The notes below the pieces were generated by a model that saw only the letters and a list, made by a program, of their open reading frames with translations, had not been told where the DNA came from and searched no databases. Source: Burkholderia sp. Bp9142 (lineage in GTDB: Bacteria > Pseudomonadota > Gammaproteobacteria > Burkholderiales > Burkholderiaceae). Taken from it: a stretch of 64,000 bases of DNA. The position numbers and the translations under genes were made by a program. The DNA is taken from positions 27,579-91,578 of the forward strand of contig NZ_QTPP01000031.1 of NCBI RefSeq assembly GCF_003853415.1. Reading direction: 5' to 3'. The first letter of the stretch is position 1; every line of letters begins with the position of its first letter. Positions 54,402 through 64,000 of the stretch are shown one piece after another.

Positions 54402-55484
54402 TCAGATCAGCCGCAGCATGTACAGCTCGCGCTTCAGGTATGCATAGAAGATTGGCGCGGCGATCACGCCCGGCAGCCCGAACGCGGCCTCCATGATCAG
54501 CATCGCGAGCAGCAACTCCCACGCGCGCGACTCGATCTGGCCGCCGATGATCTTCGCGTTCAGGAAGTACTCGAGCTTGTGGATCACGACGAGGAACGCG
54601 AGCGATGCGATCGCGGTGCCCATGCTGACCGACAGCGACACCGCGACGATCAGCGTGTTCGAGATCAGGTTGCCGATCACCGGCAGCAGCCCGACGATGA
54701 ACGTGACGAGCACCAGTGTTTTCGACAGCGGCAGCCGCTGGTGGAAGAGCGGCAGCGCGACGAGCAGGTAGATGCCGGTGAAGGCCGCGTTGATCGCCGA
54801 GATCTTGATCTGCGCGAACACGATCCGGCGGAACGACTCGGCGAAGCGTGACACGCGCGTGACGAGCGCGGTCGACAGCGGACGGCGCACCTTGCCGTGC
54901 TCGACGCCGATCGCGATCATCGCGCCGATGATCATCCCGAACAGCACATGGCCGAAGCCGCGCGCGACGCTCTTGCCGCCTTGCTGGAGCTGATCCATGT
55001 GCGAGTGCATCAGCAGTGCCGCCTTGGCCTTCATCTGTTCGACGTCGACCGGCAGCAGGTTCGCGATCCAGGCCGGCGTGCGTGCGCGCGTCTGCTCGAC
55101 GATCTGCATCAGCTGGCCGAGCAGGCTCTGCAGGTTCGGCACCGTGTGCTCGAAGTGATCGATGATGCCGATCGTCAGGCCCGTGAGCCCGCCGACGATC
55201 GCGATCGACAGCAGCACGACGGCGACCCAGCGCGCCCGCATGCTCGTCGTGTGGCGTTCGATCACCGGGGCGATCGTGTGGATCAGCTGATAGACCAGCA
55301 TGCCGGCCAGCAGCCCGCCCAGCAGCTTGAGTTCGATGACGAGCACCATCGCGACGAGGGCGAACAGATAGCTGCCGGTCTCGATCGCCGACAGCTTCGG
55401 CAGGCTGAAGTCGCTCGTCAGCCGCACGCTACGCAGGTGGGGCTCGCGGTTCTGCGCGTCGCGCGACTCTTGTTGCTTCTCCAT
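54402..55484 (-). CDS. AI-2E family (PerM/TqsA-like) membrane protein
   Basis: A 360-residue inner-membrane protein with about seven or eight helices. It shows the family layout: two N-terminal hairpins, a large soluble segment with ARTPAWIANLLPVDVEQMKAKAAL, then INAAFTGIYLLVALPLF, VTFIVGLLPVIGNLISNTLIV and AWELLLAMLIMEAAFGLPGVI. Family members are linked to AI-2 export, Na+/H+ exchange or peptide secretion; no substrate can be assigned. It stands alone between a purU terminator and uvrA. Confidence 0.88.
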   Translation of the reverse strand: MEKQQESRDAQNREPHLRSVRLTSDFSLPKLSAIETGSYLFALVAMVLVIELKLLGGLLAGMLVYQLIHTIAPVIERHTTSMRARWVAVVLLSIAIVGGLTGLTIGIIDHFEHTVPNLQSLLGQLMQIVEQTRARTPAWIANLLPVDVEQMKAKAALLMHSHMDQLQQGGKSVARGFGHVLFGMIIGAMIAIGVEHGKVRRPLSTALVTRVSRFAESFRRIVFAQIKISAINAAFTGIYLLVALPLFHQRLPLSKTLVLVTFIVGLLPVIGNLISNTLIVAVSLSVSMGTAIASLAFLVVIHKLEYFLNAKIIGGQIESRAWELLLAMLIMEAAFGLPGVIAAPIFYAYLKRELYMLRLI

Positions 55485-55671
55485 CGTGGATTCCTGTCGT
55501 TCGTGTGTCGTGCCGCGCGGTGGGCGGCACGACGGCGGTCGCCCGGCGTCGCACCGGATTGGTGCGGATGGCGAACCTTACGACCGTAAAGTATAGCTGC
55601 CATTATGGTCCGCCACGGCGCTGTTTGGCTCGTGGTGTAAACGCAGAAGGGAAAACGAGGAGGCCGGCGCC

Positions 55672-55696
55672 GCCGCGGGCGCCGGGCGCCCGCGGC
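55672..55696 (-). terminator. strong hairpin downstream of uvrA
   Basis: GCCGCGGGCGC / GCGCCCGCGGC, an 11-bp perfect inverted repeat, 29 bp past the uvrA stop. There is no T-run directly after it, only TTTTCCC further on, so its role as a terminator is uncertain. Confidence 0.45.
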
Positions 55697-55724
55697 CGGG
55701 CGGCCGGCGCGGGAACGGAACGTG

Positions 55725-58610
<2,886 letters not shown>

Positions 58611-58866
58611 GAACCTGGCGAAAATGGAGGGAACCAAACCTGCTACTATAACGGCTTTTCGAGGCCGTCGTTGAGGGTCCCCCAGCCTTTGCTGGCAGCC
58701 GGCAGCAAGGCGGTGTCCACGCCGGGGAAGCGGCTACGCCGCACGGCTTCGGGCGGCCCGCGGGCTGCCCGCGTCACGCCCCGGAAAGCGCCTGCCAGGC
58801 CGGTGGCCCTGATCTTTCGCCGCCCGCCGCCGGGCGGACATTCCGATCATTCGAAATTCATTCCAG

Positions 58867-60054
58867 ATGTCCAATCCGTCCGCCACGTCTTCCCGCATGA
58901 CTGCGCCCGAACTGCGCGCGACCACGTCGCTCGCGGCGATCTTCGCGCTGCGCATGCTCGGCCTGTTCATGATCATGCCGGTGTTCTCGGTCTACGCGAA
59001 AACCATCCCGGGCGGCGACAACGTGCTGCTGGTCGGCATCGCGCTCGGGGCCTACGGCGTCACGCAGTCGCTGCTGTACATCTTCTACGGGTGGGCCTCG
59101 GACAAGTTCGGCCGCAAGCCCGTGATCGCCACCGGCCTGCTGATCTTCGCGCTCGGCAGCTTCGTCGCCGCGTTCGCGCACGACATCACGTGGATCATCG
59201 TCGGCCGCGTGATCCAGGGGATGGGCGCGGTGTCGTCCGCGGTGCTCGCGTTCATCGCCGACCTGACCTCCGAGCAGAACCGCACGAAGGCGATGGCAAT
59301 GGTCGGCGGCTCGATCGGCGTGTCGTTCGCGGTCGCGATCGTCGGCGCGCCGATCGTGTTCCACTGGGTCGGGATGAGCGGGCTGTTCGCGATCGTCGGC
59401 GTGCTGTCGATCCTCGCGATCGGCGTCGTCGTGTGGGTCGTGCCCGACGCGGCGAAACCCGTGCACGTGCCGGCGCCGTTCGGCGAAGTGCTGCACAACG
59501 GCGAGCTGCTGCGCCTGAACTTCGGCGTGCTCGTGCTGCACGCGACGCAGACGGCGCTGTTCCTCGTCGTGCCGCGCCTGTTGGTCGACGGCGGGCTGCC
59601 GGTCGCCGCGCACTGGAAGGTCTACCTGCCGGTGATGGGGCTCGCGTTCGTGATGATGGTCCCGGCGATCATCGTCGCGGAAAAACGGGGCAAGATGAAG
59701 CCGGTGCTGCTCGGCGGCATTCTGGCTATCCTGATCGGCCAATTGTTGCTCGGCAGCGCACCGCATACCATCCTGATTGTGGCGGCGATCCTGTTCGTGT
59801 ACTTCCTGGGTTTCAACATCCTGGAAGCATCGCAGCCGTCGCTCGTGTCGAAGCTCGCGCCCGGTTCGCGCAAGGGCGCGGCCACGGGCGTCTACAACAC
59901 CACGCAATCGATCGGGCTCGCGCTCGGCGGCATCGTGGGCGGCTGGCTGCTGAAGCACGGCGGCGCGAACACCGTCTTCTATGCGTGCTCGGGGCTCGTG
60001 GCGGCGTGGCTTATAATCGCGGCCAGCATGAAAGCGCCGCCGCGCAAGGCCTGA
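58867..60054 (+). CDS. MFS transporter
   Basis: A 395-residue permease with 12 predicted helices. The loop 2-3 motif is YGWASDKFGRKPVIATGLLIFALGS, and the N-terminal helix has FALRMLGLFMIMPVFSVYAKTI. It resembles YajR-type drug/proton antiporters but lacks the C-terminal YAM domain. The gene lies between uvrA and ssb in many proteobacteria; its substrate is unknown. Confidence 0.9.
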   Translation: MSNPSATSSRMTAPELRATTSLAAIFALRMLGLFMIMPVFSVYAKTIPGGDNVLLVGIALGAYGVTQSLLYIFYGWASDKFGRKPVIATGLLIFALGSFVAAFAHDITWIIVGRVIQGMGAVSSAVLAFIADLTSEQNRTKAMAMVGGSIGVSFAVAIVGAPIVFHWVGMSGLFAIVGVLSILAIGVVVWVVPDAAKPVHVPAPFGEVLHNGELLRLNFGVLVLHATQTALFLVVPRLLVDGGLPVAAHWKVYLPVMGLAFVMMVPAIIVAEKRGKMKPVLLGGILAILIGQLLLGSAPHTILIVAAILFVYFLGFNILEASQPSLVSKLAPGSRKGAATGVYNTTQSIGLALGGIVGGWLLKHGGANTVFYACSGLVAAWLIIAASMKAPPRKA

Positions 60055-60157
60055 GCCTTCTTTTCGGGCAAGCACAGGCGGCGTTCGCCGGCTTGCCCGG
60101 CGGGCCGCTCCGACGACATTCGCGGGCGGCCCGGCATCGAATTTACTGGAGAAACAC

Positions 60158-60709
60158 ATGGCATCCGTCAACAAGGTCATCCTCGTCGGCAATCTCGGCG
60201 CCGATCCTGAAGTCCGTTACCTGCCGAGCGGCGATGCGGTTGCGAACATCCGTCTCGCGACGACCGATCGCTACAAGGACAAGGCGAGCGGCGATTTCAA
60301 GGAAATGACCGAGTGGCACCGCGTCGCGTTCTTCGGCCGTCTCGCCGAAATCGTCAGCGAATACTTGAAGAAGGGCTCGTCGGTCTATATCGAAGGGCGC
60401 ATCCGCACGCGCAAGTGGCAGGGCCAGGACGGCCAGGATCGCTACTCGACCGAAATCGTCGCCGACCAGATGCAGATGCTGGGCGGCCGCGGCGGTTCGG
60501 GCGGCGGCGGTGGCGGCGGTGACGAAGGCGGTTATGGCGGCGGCTACGGTGGTGGTGGCGGCGGTCGCGGCGGCGAACAGATGGAACGCGGCGGTGGCGG
60601 CGGTCGTGCCGGCGGCGCGCCGCGCGGCGGTGCAGGCGGTGGCCAGAGCCGTCCGAGCGCGCCGGCAGGCGGCGGCTTCGACGAGATGGACGACGATATT
60701 CCGTTCTGA
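60158..60709 (+). CDS. ssb: single-stranded DNA-binding protein
   Basis: A 183-residue SSB. The OB fold (1-110) has NKVILVGNLGADPEVRYLPSG and WHRVAFFGRLAEIVSEYLKKG; then a Gly/Arg-rich disordered linker with glycine runs, and the partner-binding acidic tip DEMDDDIPF. It coats single-stranded DNA as a tetramer in replication, recombination and repair. Downstream of uvrA and MFS in the usual divergent arrangement. Confidence 0.97.
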   Translation: MASVNKVILVGNLGADPEVRYLPSGDAVANIRLATTDRYKDKASGDFKEMTEWHRVAFFGRLAEIVSEYLKKGSSVYIEGRIRTRKWQGQDGQDRYSTEIVADQMQMLGGRGGSGGGGGGGDEGGYGGGYGGGGGGRGGEQMERGGGGGRAGGAPRGGAGGGQSRPSAPAGGGFDEMDDDIPF

Positions 60710-60738
60710 GAGGAACGTCGGTTCCAGGTGTAAGGACG

Positions 60739-60793
60739 GACCCGAATTTCCGAGCTGAATCAGTGATTTGGCCTGGATCTTCGGGTCTTTTTT
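60739..60793 (+). terminator. candidate terminator after ssb
   Basis: GACCCGAA pairs perfectly with TTCGGGTC (8 bp) across a long loop of about 33 nt, and TTTTTT follows. The loop is larger than usual. Confidence 0.6.
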
Positions 60794-61229
60794 CGTTTAC
60801 ACGTGTTTCGATCCTGGTGAAGCGTGACTAGTCGGATGGGTTCCGTTCGTCGAATGGAGCCTGACGTGACCCGATGTGCGATTCGTGAAGTTCCGATGGC
60901 ATTGGCCAGGCCTTCGGCAGCGCCATCGGTGCGATGGCGCGGGATGCGCACGTTGAATCGGCGACGATGTCGACGTTGAAATTGAACCGAGCCTCGAGCG
61001 AGCGCTGCGAGATGAGCGCCATGAAAGGCATCGTGAAAGGCGGGGAGGCGCAGTTGCACGCCGGTCGCATTGGAGGGGAGGGGCTTGAAACGATTCCCAC
61101 ACGCTCGGCACCCGCTGCATTCCCGTCCAAAGCATCACGCGGGGGCGATGCCGATCGGGTGCCATGTGGTTGCGCGTTGTCCGTCCGCAAGACCGGCACC
61201 GAGTGCGCCGGACAATCGACCGATTGGGC
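60794..61229. other. gene-poor stretch, possible decayed coding remnant on the minus strand
   Basis: No intact gene. Short overlapping frames on the minus strand give fragments such as FNVDIVADSTCASRA, faintly like the VVADA..S region of isochorismatase-type hydrolases, but no frame joins into a full domain. A remnant is possible and unproven. Confidence 0.3.
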
Positions 61230-61448
61230 TTAGGTAACGATCGCGACCAGATTGCCGACGCGCTCAACGGACTTGCCACCCGTCGGCCACCGGACCAGCG
61301 CGTTGCTACCGTCGATCGACAGGACTACGCCATCGCTGCGGTCAACCGTGCCCGTGAGTGTGACGCGGTTCACTTTTGCCGCAGGCGAAAACGAAGCCGT
61401 GCTGCGGCCCGGCAGCATATCCATCAGGAACGAAAATACGGGGTACAC
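61230..61448 (-). CDS. small protein of unknown function (72 residues)
   Basis: Starts GTG at 61448 with AAGGAG five bases upstream, a strong site; the frame stays open upstream but only as Arg-rich filler. The N-terminus MYPVFSFLMDMLPGRS is hydrophobic and the rest (FSPAAKVNRVTLTGTVDRSDGVVLSIDGSNALVRWPTGG) alternates like short beta strands, ending ERVGNLVAIVT. The pattern suggests a small beta-barrel/SH3-like module. I do not recognise a family. A palindrome and promoter lie just upstream. Confidence 0.65.
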   Translation of the reverse strand: MYPVFSFLMDMLPGRSTASFSPAAKVNRVTLTGTVDRSDGVVLSIDGSNALVRWPTGGKSVERVGNLVAIVT

Positions 61449-61470
61449 AATTGCTCCTTCGCGAGCTCTA

Positions 61471-61514
61471 ACTAGGGTTTTCCCTAGTGTAACAGCCTGG
61501 ATGCGGCGCCGCAA
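61471..61514 (-). promoter_or_regulatory. promoter with palindromic operator before the 72-residue protein
   Basis: ACTAGGGTTTTCCCTAGT (61471-61488) is a perfect 18-bp palindrome. On the minus strand TTGCGG and TACACT (61486-61491) lie 17 bases apart, with the start point near 61479 inside the palindrome. This is a typical repressor placement. LuxR/FixJ-type response regulators bind similar TAGGG...CCCTA sites, but the regulator is not known. Confidence 0.55.
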
Positions 61515-61836
61515 CATTTCTGCGACATCCATGGTGTGCGCATATGACCTCGCGATTCCCAACCGTTGCGGCCGCCGAGGGTTGGCGGCCCTGAAGGTAC
61601 CGGCACGGGCGTGCTGATCCTCCTCCGTCTGCTTGACGGGCTCGACCGGATGCACGCGGCCCGGCTGCCGCCGACGCGCGATCGCTCGGCATTCGCGTCG
61701 GGCAGGGGCTGCCGTGGCGGTGGCCCGGCAACCGTTACGTGTCGGGCCCGCTGCCGCGTATCTGACGGATGTCATGCGGCCGCCACGATTGACCGGCTAA
61801 GCTCGTTCTTTCGACGTTTCGATCGAAGGAGACACA
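61515..61836. other. intergenic region before the ParA gene
   Basis: No convincing gene. It must hold the rightward ParA promoter; I cannot find a clear -35/-10 pair or operator. Confidence 0.45.
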
Positions 61837-62601
61837 ATGCGGCGGGTCGTATTCAACCAGAAGGGCGGTGTGGGCAAGTCGACGATCGTCTGCAACCTGG
61901 CGGCGATCAGCGCGAGCGAAGGGCTGCGCACGCTCGTCATCGACCTCGACGCGCAGGCGAATTCCACGCGCTACCTGCTCGGCGACCGCGCGACCGACGC
62001 GCATCCGGGCGTTGCCGAATTCTTCGAGACCGCGCTGACGTTCAACTTCCGGCCGGTCGACGTCGCGTCGTTCATCCATCCGACGCCGTTCGACGGGCTC
62101 GACGTGATGCCCGCGCATCCGGACCTCGACACGCTGCACGGCAAGCTCGAGTCGCGCTACAAGATCTACAAGCTGCGCGACGCGCTCAACGAGCTCGACA
62201 CCTACGATGCCGTCTACATCGACACGCCGCCCGCGCTGAACTTCTACACGCGTTCGGCGCTGATCGCGGTCGAGCGCTGCCTGATTCCGTTCGACTGCGA
62301 CGACTTCTCGCGCCGCGCGCTGTACACGCTGCTCGAGAACGTGAAGGAAATCCAGCAGGACCACAACGCGGCGCTCGAGGTCGAAGGGATCGTCATCAAT
62401 CAGTTCCAGCCGCGCGCGAGCCTCCCGCAGCGGCTGGTCGACGAACTCGTCGCGGAAGGGCTGCCGGTGCTGGCGTCGCGGCTGTCGGCGTCGGTGAAGA
62501 TCCGCGAGTCGCATCAGCAGTCGACCCCGGTGATCCATCTCGAGCCGGCGCACAAGCTCGCGCAGGAGTTTCGCGCGCTGCATCGCGAGCTGGCCGGATG
62601 A
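61837..62601 (+). CDS. orphan ParA-family ATPase
   Basis: A 254-residue deviant-Walker ATPase. The Walker A is FNQKGGVGKSTIVCNLA, Walker A' DLDAQANSTRYLL, Walker B YDAVYIDTPPALN. The end of the fold has EGIVINQFQPRASLP. ParA proteins position DNA or protein cargo by surface-bound ATP cycling. There is no parB, no parS-like repeat and no chemotaxis or flagellar partner beside it, so its cargo is unknown. GAAGGAG lies before the ATG. The codon use is like the host genes, so it is not an obvious recent acquisition. Confidence 0.9.
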   Translation: MRRVVFNQKGGVGKSTIVCNLAAISASEGLRTLVIDLDAQANSTRYLLGDRATDAHPGVAEFFETALTFNFRPVDVASFIHPTPFDGLDVMPAHPDLDTLHGKLESRYKIYKLRDALNELDTYDAVYIDTPPALNFYTRSALIAVERCLIPFDCDDFSRRALYTLLENVKEIQQDHNAALEVEGIVINQFQPRASLPQRLVDELVAEGLPVLASRLSASVKIRESHQQSTPVIHLEPAHKLAQEFRALHRELAG

Positions 62602-62774
62602 GATCGTCGCCGGCGCATCCGGTATTTTGTACGATCATTGATTCCATCATTAATAATCCCGGTAACGATTTCAAAATAAATCTGGAAAAACGATTACATA
62701 AGCGACTGCTCCATTTTCAATGCGCGCCTCTTTTCCAATAACGGGAATAATGACGGGTAAATGTTGCGGGCGGC

Positions 62775-62790
62775 TGGCATGTACTATGCT
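62775..62790 (+). promoter_or_regulatory. sigma-54 (-24/-12) promoter candidate for the phasin gene
   Basis: TGGCATGTACTATGCT matches TGGCACG-N4-TTGCW closely, with GG and GC exactly ten bases apart. The start point would be near 62801, giving a 258-nt leader before the phasin ATG. Sigma-54 control of PHB storage genes is known in Burkholderia and relatives. Confidence 0.5.
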
Positions 62791-62858
62791 GTAAAAATGT
62801 AAAAAGCATTTCCGGACAAGGTGTTGCAACGTGGCCCCATTGTGTTTGAACGCCGGCC

Positions 62859-62873
62859 GAATGACGGTCATTC
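62859..62873 (+). promoter_or_regulatory. perfect palindrome GAATGAC-G-GTCATTC upstream of the phasin gene
   Basis: A 15-bp perfect inverted repeat within flanks CGGCC...CGACCG. TetR-family regulators of fatty-acid and acyl-CoA metabolism bind GAATGA-type palindromes, which would suit a PHB gene. The regulator is inferred. Confidence 0.5.
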
Positions 62874-63058
62874 CGACCGATAAGGGTTTTCACCTAGTAT
62901 TGATGCCATTTAATTGACAATCAATCCATCTAGAATGGCCATCTTCAACTTCTCGCATTCAATAGGGTCTGCGGGTTGTCAATAAGGAAGCAGGCCGTCG
63001 AACTGACTTCCATTTTTTCTCTACGTCGTCTCTCGCATTGCTAACAGGAGCGTGCCCG

Positions 63059-63640
63059 ATGTCCGTATTTGCCCCCGAAAAACTCGCCGCCGATTATCAA
63101 TCCGGAATTGCCGCGTGGTTCGCGATTGCCCGTCCGGCGATCAATGGTTTCGAGGCTGTCGTCGAACTCAACGTGCAAGCGGCCAAGACGGCGCTCGAGG
63201 AGTACGAGGACAAGCTGAAGAACGCGTTCAACGCGAGCAACCCGGCCGCGGGTTTCGCGCAGCAGATCGCCGCGCCGCAGGAAGCCGCCGGCAAGGCCGT
63301 CGCGTACGGTCGCCATCTGTTCGACATCGCGGTGTCGACGCAGGCCGAATGGACGAAGGTCGCGCAGGCTCAGTACGAGCAGACCGACAAGCGCGTGAAG
63401 GACGTGTTCGGCGAGCTGGCGAAGCATGCGCCGGCCGGCTCGGCCCCGGTGGTCGCCGCGCTGAACTCGGCGCTGTCCGCGGCGACTGCCGCGGCCGACT
63501 CCGTGCGCGCAGCGACGGGGCAAGCGATCGAGGCCGCGCAAAGCGGTTTCGAAGCGGTCAGCGAAACGACGGCGCGCGGTGCCAAGCAGACGGCCGCCAC
63601 CGCACGCAAGGAAGCCGCTTCGCGCGAATCGGCTGCATGA
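63059..63640 (+). CDS. phaP: phasin (PHB granule-associated protein)
   Basis: A 193-residue helical protein of the phasin family. It begins MSVFAPEKLAADYQSG, then has amphipathic helices (NGFEAVVELNVQAAKTALEEYE, AAGKAVAYGRHLFDIA, VFGELAKHAP) and an Ala/Lys-rich C-terminal tail. Phasins coat polyhydroxybutyrate granules and control their size. CAGGAG lies before the ATG at 63059. The following gene is an acetyl-CoA acetyltransferase, consistent with PHB metabolism, 283 bp downstream. Confidence 0.93.
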   Translation: MSVFAPEKLAADYQSGIAAWFAIARPAINGFEAVVELNVQAAKTALEEYEDKLKNAFNASNPAAGFAQQIAAPQEAAGKAVAYGRHLFDIAVSTQAEWTKVAQAQYEQTDKRVKDVFGELAKHAPAGSAPVVAALNSALSAATAAADSVRAATGQAIEAAQSGFEAVSETTARGAKQTAATARKEAASRESAA

Positions 63641-63923
63641 CCGCGTGTCGCGCGCAGGCGCGACACGATTGAGCGGCGCCGGCGGGCGCCGGCCCGCCGC
63701 GTGTGCCGCGCGGCGAGCGGCGAACGTCCGGCTTGCCGCAGCGTGTCCGGGCGCGGCCGGGACGGGCGGATGTGCGGCGTGCATGGGCGCGCGAGCGTGC
63801 AGCCGCATCGCGGGCCGCGTGGCGCTCACGCGCCGTCGTCGGCCGCCGCGCCGTACCGGCACCGGCACGCAATAACAGTACGCAATACGGATCGACCCAC
63901 TGATTTCAATGCAGGAACTGAAC

Positions 63924-64000
63924 ATGACGGACGTAGTGATCGTATCGGCCGCGCGGACCGCGGTCGGCAAATTCGGCGGCTCGCTTGCGAAGGTCGCGGC
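63924..64000 (+). CDS. acetyl-CoA C-acetyltransferase, N-terminal part (3' end outside window)
   Basis: The first 25 residues, MTDVVIVSAARTAVGKFGGS and LAKVA, are the standard start of a thiolase of the PhaA/AtoB type. The enzyme condenses two acetyl-CoA for PHB or breaks acetoacetyl-CoA. The catalytic cysteines lie beyond the window. AGGA precedes the ATG. Confidence 0.85.
   Translation, partial: MTDVVIVSAARTAVGKFGGSLAKVA

Larger units (their letters stand above)
62602..63058. other. A+T-rich regulatory region upstream of the phasin gene
   Basis: A 457-bp stretch markedly richer in A+T than the window. No gene. It holds a sigma-54-type promoter candidate, an ATGCT...AGCAT inverted repeat near 62786-62809 and a perfect palindrome at 62859-62873, marked separately. 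Confidence 0.6.

Noticed and set aside
58611..58866. LexA box searched for in the uvrA/MFS gap
   Set aside because: The only similar sequence, near CTGCTACTATAACGG, lacks the ACAG half; not a LexA site.
60488..60690. GGC-rich repeats at the 3' end of ssb considered as a tandem repeat or CRISPR-like array
   Set aside because: They encode the Gly/Arg-rich linker of SSB, lack regular spacers and are in frame.

Overview
The window is about 67% G+C and carries an ordinary, densely packed set of chromosomal housekeeping genes. Gene content and order (lptCAB-rpoN-hpf-ptsN-hprK-rapZ; TPR-lolB-ispE-tRNA-Gln-prs-rplY-pth; uvrA/MFS/ssb; a fused EIIA-HPr-EI GlcNAc operon; phasin next to a thiolase) point to a beta-proteobacterium of the genus Burkholderia, most likely the B. 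cepacia complex, main chromosome. I see no prophage, insertion sequence, CRISPR array or rRNA operon. There is one tRNA gene.

Layout. 1-4.3 kb: the end of an SCO1/SenC protein, a YciI-like protein, a chemoreceptor, an orphan MetQ-type binding protein and a small four-cysteine secreted protein. 4.3-9.7 kb: a LexA-boxed SOS mutasome cassette, imuA-imuB-dnaE2. 9.7-17.4 kb: a GntR regulator followed by nagA, a SIS-type deaminase, a fused EIIA-HPr-EI and a GlcNAc IICB permease, which together import and degrade N-acetylglucosamine. 17.5-20.8 kb (minus strand): a cytochrome bd operon cydP-cydA-cydB-cydX with FNR-type boxes. 21.1-23.4 kb: rpoH, pagL and an NTF2-fold protein. 23.5-26.6 kb: leuA with a previously unmarked leucine-rich leader peptide, then ybiB.

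26.7-33.1 kb: maiA, ftsY, rsmD-coaD-ferredoxin, hisC, pth and rplY. 33.1-39.7 kb: prs, tRNA-Gln, ispE, lolB, a TPR protein, and mutM-mutY on the opposite strand. 39.8-49.0 kb (minus strand): a LON-domain protein, rapZ, hprK, ptsN, hpf, rpoN and the LPS export/KDO block lptB-lptA-lptC-kdsC-kdsD. 49.2-54.3 kb (plus strand): a CPA2 antiporter, apt, a LysE-type exporter, a NUDIX protein and purU. 54.4-60.7 kb: an AI-2E-type permease, uvrA, an MFS permease and ssb. 60.7-64.0 kb: a gene-poor stretch with a small novel-looking protein, an orphan ParA, a phasin and the start of an acetyl-CoA acetyltransferase.

The most interesting material is regulatory. (1) A 24-codon ORF before leuA has four rare CTA leucine codons among its last ten sense codons, and they run into a strong hairpin: a likely leucine attenuator. 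(2) rpoH has a perfect CIRCE operator placed on the predicted start point of a sigma-E-type promoter, which would join the HrcA, sigma-E and sigma-32 stress circuits at one site. (3) The phasin gene has a good sigma-54 promoter candidate and a separate perfect palindrome. (4) The nag regulator has two copies of a 17-bp element exactly 190 bp apart. (5) A palindrome sits on the predicted start point of a 72-residue unknown protein. All of these are sequence readings and have not been tested.
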